Below are positions 4,317 to 6,460 of a DNA stretch of 6,460 bases, piece after piece. How positions within the stretch are numbered: position 1 is the first letter of the stretch; each line of letters begins with the position of its first letter. Origin of the DNA: Thermococcus sp. (GTDB lineage: Archaea > Methanobacteriota_B > Thermococci > Thermococcales > Thermococcaceae); the NCBI GenBank assembly GCA_027035445.1, contig JALVUT010000374.1, positions 1 through 6,460 on the forward strand. The letters are read 5' to 3'. The notes under the pieces are model-generated. The model worked only from the letters and a program-made list of their open reading frames with translations. It had not been told where the DNA came from and did not search any database. The translations under genes and the position numbers were made by a program.

Positions 4317-6460
4317 ATGAAGGCGATTTATCGCGATATGTGCCCGAACTGCGGTGGTAAAATCTCCGATGAAAGGCTCCTTGAGAAGAATCCCTGTGAG
4401 AAATGCCTCAACGAGCCCGTTTCTGTGGGAAATTACTTTGACCTCATAAAGGCCGTAAGAGACGCCCTCCAGCTCAGGGAAAAACTGAAGGAGTGGAGGG
4501 GAATACACCGGCTGGAATCACAGACACGTGAGATAGAGATGTTCTTTGAGAAGGGCACCGGTTTCAGGTTCTGGAGCGCCCAGAGAACCTGGGTGAAACG
4601 CCTCCTGAGAGGAATGAGCTTTTCTATAATAGCCCCAACGGGAATGGGCAAGAGCACGTTTGGGGCATTCATGGCAGTCTGGCACGCCAGAAACGGCAAA
4701 AAAAGCTATATCGTGGTGCCAACGACCCCCCTTGTAGTCCAGACTGTCAAGACGGTCAGGGCGATAGCGGAACGGGCAGGGGTCGAGCTCAGACTGACAT
4801 ACTACCATGGCAACCTCCGCAAAAAGGAAAAGGAGGAGATGCTGGAGCGGATACGAAATGAGGAATACGACGTTTTAATCACGAGTGCCCAGTGGATGGC
4901 CAGAAAGTTTGACGATGAACTGAAGGGCCGGCACTTCAACTTCATCTTCGTTGACGATGTTGACGCATTCCTCAAGGCGAGCAGGAACATAGATCGCTCC
5001 CTGTACCTCCTGGGATTCAACGAGGATACGATAGGGAAAGCGTGGGAGATAATCCGGCTCAAGAAGAGCATGGCACGCTACCTAAACGGCCGCGCTGAGA
5101 ACCGGGAGGAGAAGCTGAAGGAAATAAACGAGGAAATACGGGCACTGCAGAGGGAAATTCAGGAATTCAAATCCAGAAACGACATAGGAACTATGATAAT
5201 AGCCTCCGCCACGGGGTCGGCCCGGGGGGACAGGATAAAGCTATACCGCGAGCTACTCGGCTTTGAGGTCGGAAGCGGAAGGAATGCGCTCCGAAACGTA
5301 GTTGACAGTTACCTCAACCCGAGCGTGGACATCAAAGAGCACGTGAAGAAGCTCCTCAAGAAACTCGGCAGGGGCGGCATAGTGTTCACGCCCATAGATC
5401 AGGGGCTCGGCTACGCCGAGGAGCTCGTCAACTACCTCCGCGAGAAGGGACTCAGGGTGGAGCTCGTCTCATCAAAGAACAGAAGGTCTATCGAGAAGTT
5501 TGAGAACGGTGAGACAGACTACCTAGTCGGCTCCGCCACGTACTACGGCTCCCTCGTCCGCGGCCTCGATCTCCCCCACCTCATCCGATACTCCGTCTTC
5601 ACCGGCGTTCCGAAGTTCAGATTTTCAATAGACCTTGAGAGGCCGACGATATACCGCGCCCTTGGCCTCCTGAGTGAGGTGATGGACTTCCTTAGCGACG
5701 AGGACAGGAGAACCGCCGAAAAGTTACACGCGCGCTTAAGGCGCCTGATAAGAAACATCCCCCAGTTTGAACTCATGAAGATAGAGGAGGCCCTGGCGGA
5801 GGGTCTCCCAATAGAGAACGAGTTCCACAACCATGTTCTCGGGGTTTTCAGAGAGGTCGTGGACTTCCTCAGGAAAGTTCTGCACGACGAAGAGGTTCTT
5901 GGAAAACTTGCCGAAGACCCGTTCGTCAGCCTACGGGAGGAGGGGGGAAAGTGGTACCTTGAGATCCCCGACGTTAGGACTTATATTCAGGCAACTGGGA
6001 GGACTAGCAGACTCTTCGCCGGCGGAATAACTAAGGGCCTGAGCGTCCTCATAGTGGACAACGAGAAGGTCTTTAACGGTTTGGTCAGGCAGATGCGCTG
6101 GCGCTTCACCGAGTTCAAAATGGTGCCCTTTGAGGAGCTCAACCTCAAAGAGGTTCTCAGAAAAATAGACGAGGACAGGGAACAGGTAAGGCTTGTAATG
6201 GAGGGCAAGATAAGTGCGAAGGTTAAAGACCTTGTGAAGTCCTCCCTTATGATAGTCGAAAGCCCCAACAAAGCCAGAACCATCGCGAGTTTCTTTGGGC
6301 AGCCCAGCAAAAGGCGTATCGGCGACCTCGTGGCCTATGAGGTAAGCATAGGCAACAGGATGCTGACGATCCTGGCAAGTGGCGGCCATATGTTTGACCT
6401 GGTTACAAACGAAGGCTATCACGGTGTGCTAATCAAAAACGAAGACGGCAGCCCCAGTTT
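4317..6460 (+). CDS. rgy: Reverse gyrase, N-terminal part (cut by window end)
   Basis: Reverse gyrase introduces positive supercoils using ATP and is found essentially only in hyperthermophiles. The open frame runs without a stop for 714 complete codons to the window edge; the family is usually about 1,200 residues, longer where an intein is present. The N-terminal zinc finger is Cys9/Cys12 with Cys27/Cys30. The helicase-like half follows: a Q-motif-like WSAQRTW (Gln89), Walker [10 protein letters not shown] (106-114, Lys112), Walker B variant DDVD (213-216), SAT (297-299) and motif [10 protein letters not shown] (558-565). A charged, probably coiled helix spans about 259-288. The type IA topoisomerase half begins near [11 protein letters not shown], with the TOPRIM metal-binding Glu648. 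The active-site tyrosine lies beyond the window. All motifs are intact, with no frameshift. The start ATG has a strong ribosome binding site and promoter. Confidence 0.97.
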   Translation, partial: MKAIYRDMCPNCGGKISDERLLEKNPCEKCLNEPVSVGNYFDLIKAVRDALQLREKLKEWRGIHRLESQTREIEMFFEKGTGFRFWSAQRTWVKRLLRGMSFSIIAPTGMGKSTFGAFMAVWHARNGKKSYIVVPTTPLVVQTVKTVRAIAERAGVELRLTYYHGNLRKKEKEEMLERIRNEEYDVLITSAQWMARKFDDELKGRHFNFIFVDDVDAFLKASRNIDRSLYLLGFNEDTIGKAWEIIRLKKSMARYLNGRAENREEKLKEINEEIRALQREIQEFKSRNDIGTMIIASATGSARGDRIKLYRELLGFEVGSGRNALRNVVDSYLNPSVDIKEHVKKLLKKLGRGGIVFTPIDQGLGYAEELVNYLREKGLRVELVSSKNRRSIEKFENGETDYLVGSATYYGSLVRGLDLPHLIRYSVFTGVPKFRFSIDLERPTIYRALGLLSEVMDFLSDEDRRTAEKLHARLRRLIRNIPQFELMKIEEALAEGLPIENEFHNHVLGVFREVVDFLRKVLHDEEVLGKLAEDPFVSLREEGGKWYLEIPDVRTYIQATGRTSRLFAGGITKGLSVLIVDNEKVFNGLVRQMRWRFTEFKMVPFEELNLKEVLRKIDEDREQVRLVMEGKISAKVKDLVKSSLMIVESPNKARTIASFFGQPSKRRIGDLVAYEVSIGNRMLTILASGGHMFDLVTNEGYHGVLIKNEDGSPS

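Noticed and set aside
4302..6422. Several open frames of 65-163 codons on the minus strand, and one on the plus strand, within the reverse gyrase region
   Set aside because: They lie in other frames of an intact reverse gyrase reading frame with all its motifs. They have no ribosome binding sites and low-complexity Ser/Arg/Leu-rich translations typical of shadow frames.
6252..6460. An intein inside reverse gyrase
   Set aside because: Some Thermococcus reverse gyrases contain one, but up to residue 714 the sequence is continuous family sequence with no splice-junction Cys/Ser block. Any intein would lie beyond the window.

Overview
The window reads as chromosomal DNA from a hyperthermophilic archaeon of the Thermococcales, most probably a Thermococcus. 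Four things support this. A reverse gyrase gene, the hallmark of hyperthermophiles, enters at the right. The ADP-forming acetyl-CoA synthetase beta subunit and the Cas6 are very close to the Pyrococcus furiosus proteins as I remember them. Promoters have the archaeal BRE/TATA form. Ribosome binding sites are of the GGTGAT type. All identifications come from reading the sequence and from memory of these families; no search was run.

Layout. Bases 1-152 are AT-rich and hold no gene, only short repeats and a probable cas6 terminator. A complete cas6 (153-941, minus) encodes the CRISPR RNA endonuclease with its Tyr/His/Lys catalytic residues. A 293-base AT-rich gap (942-1234) follows. It carries several TATA boxes, an imperfect inverted repeat, and a 23-base element that looks like a shortened Thermococcales CRISPR repeat ending in the crRNA tag sequence ATTGAAAG. 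Next is acdB (1235-1933, minus), the energy-conserving acetyl-CoA synthetase beta subunit. Divergent from it is a secreted or membrane-anchored DUF4139-type protein (2078-3385, plus). That gene meets a small unknown gene (3386-3619, minus) stop codon to stop codon with no gap. Divergent from the small gene is a SWIM zinc-finger protein (3708-4256, plus). After 60 bases with a clear promoter, reverse gyrase (4317 to the window end, plus) runs off the edge just inside its topoisomerase half.

How the genes relate. Most genes here appear to have their own promoter, so this is a set of short transcription units rather than one operon. SWIM protein and reverse gyrase are the only tightly spaced same-strand pair and may be partly co-transcribed. 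The most unusual part is the surrounding of cas6: no other cas gene is visible, but there is a leader-like AT-rich stretch and a repeat-like relic. This could be what remains of a contracted CRISPR locus, or a stand-alone cas6 serving arrays elsewhere. I see no clearly new multi-gene system in the window.
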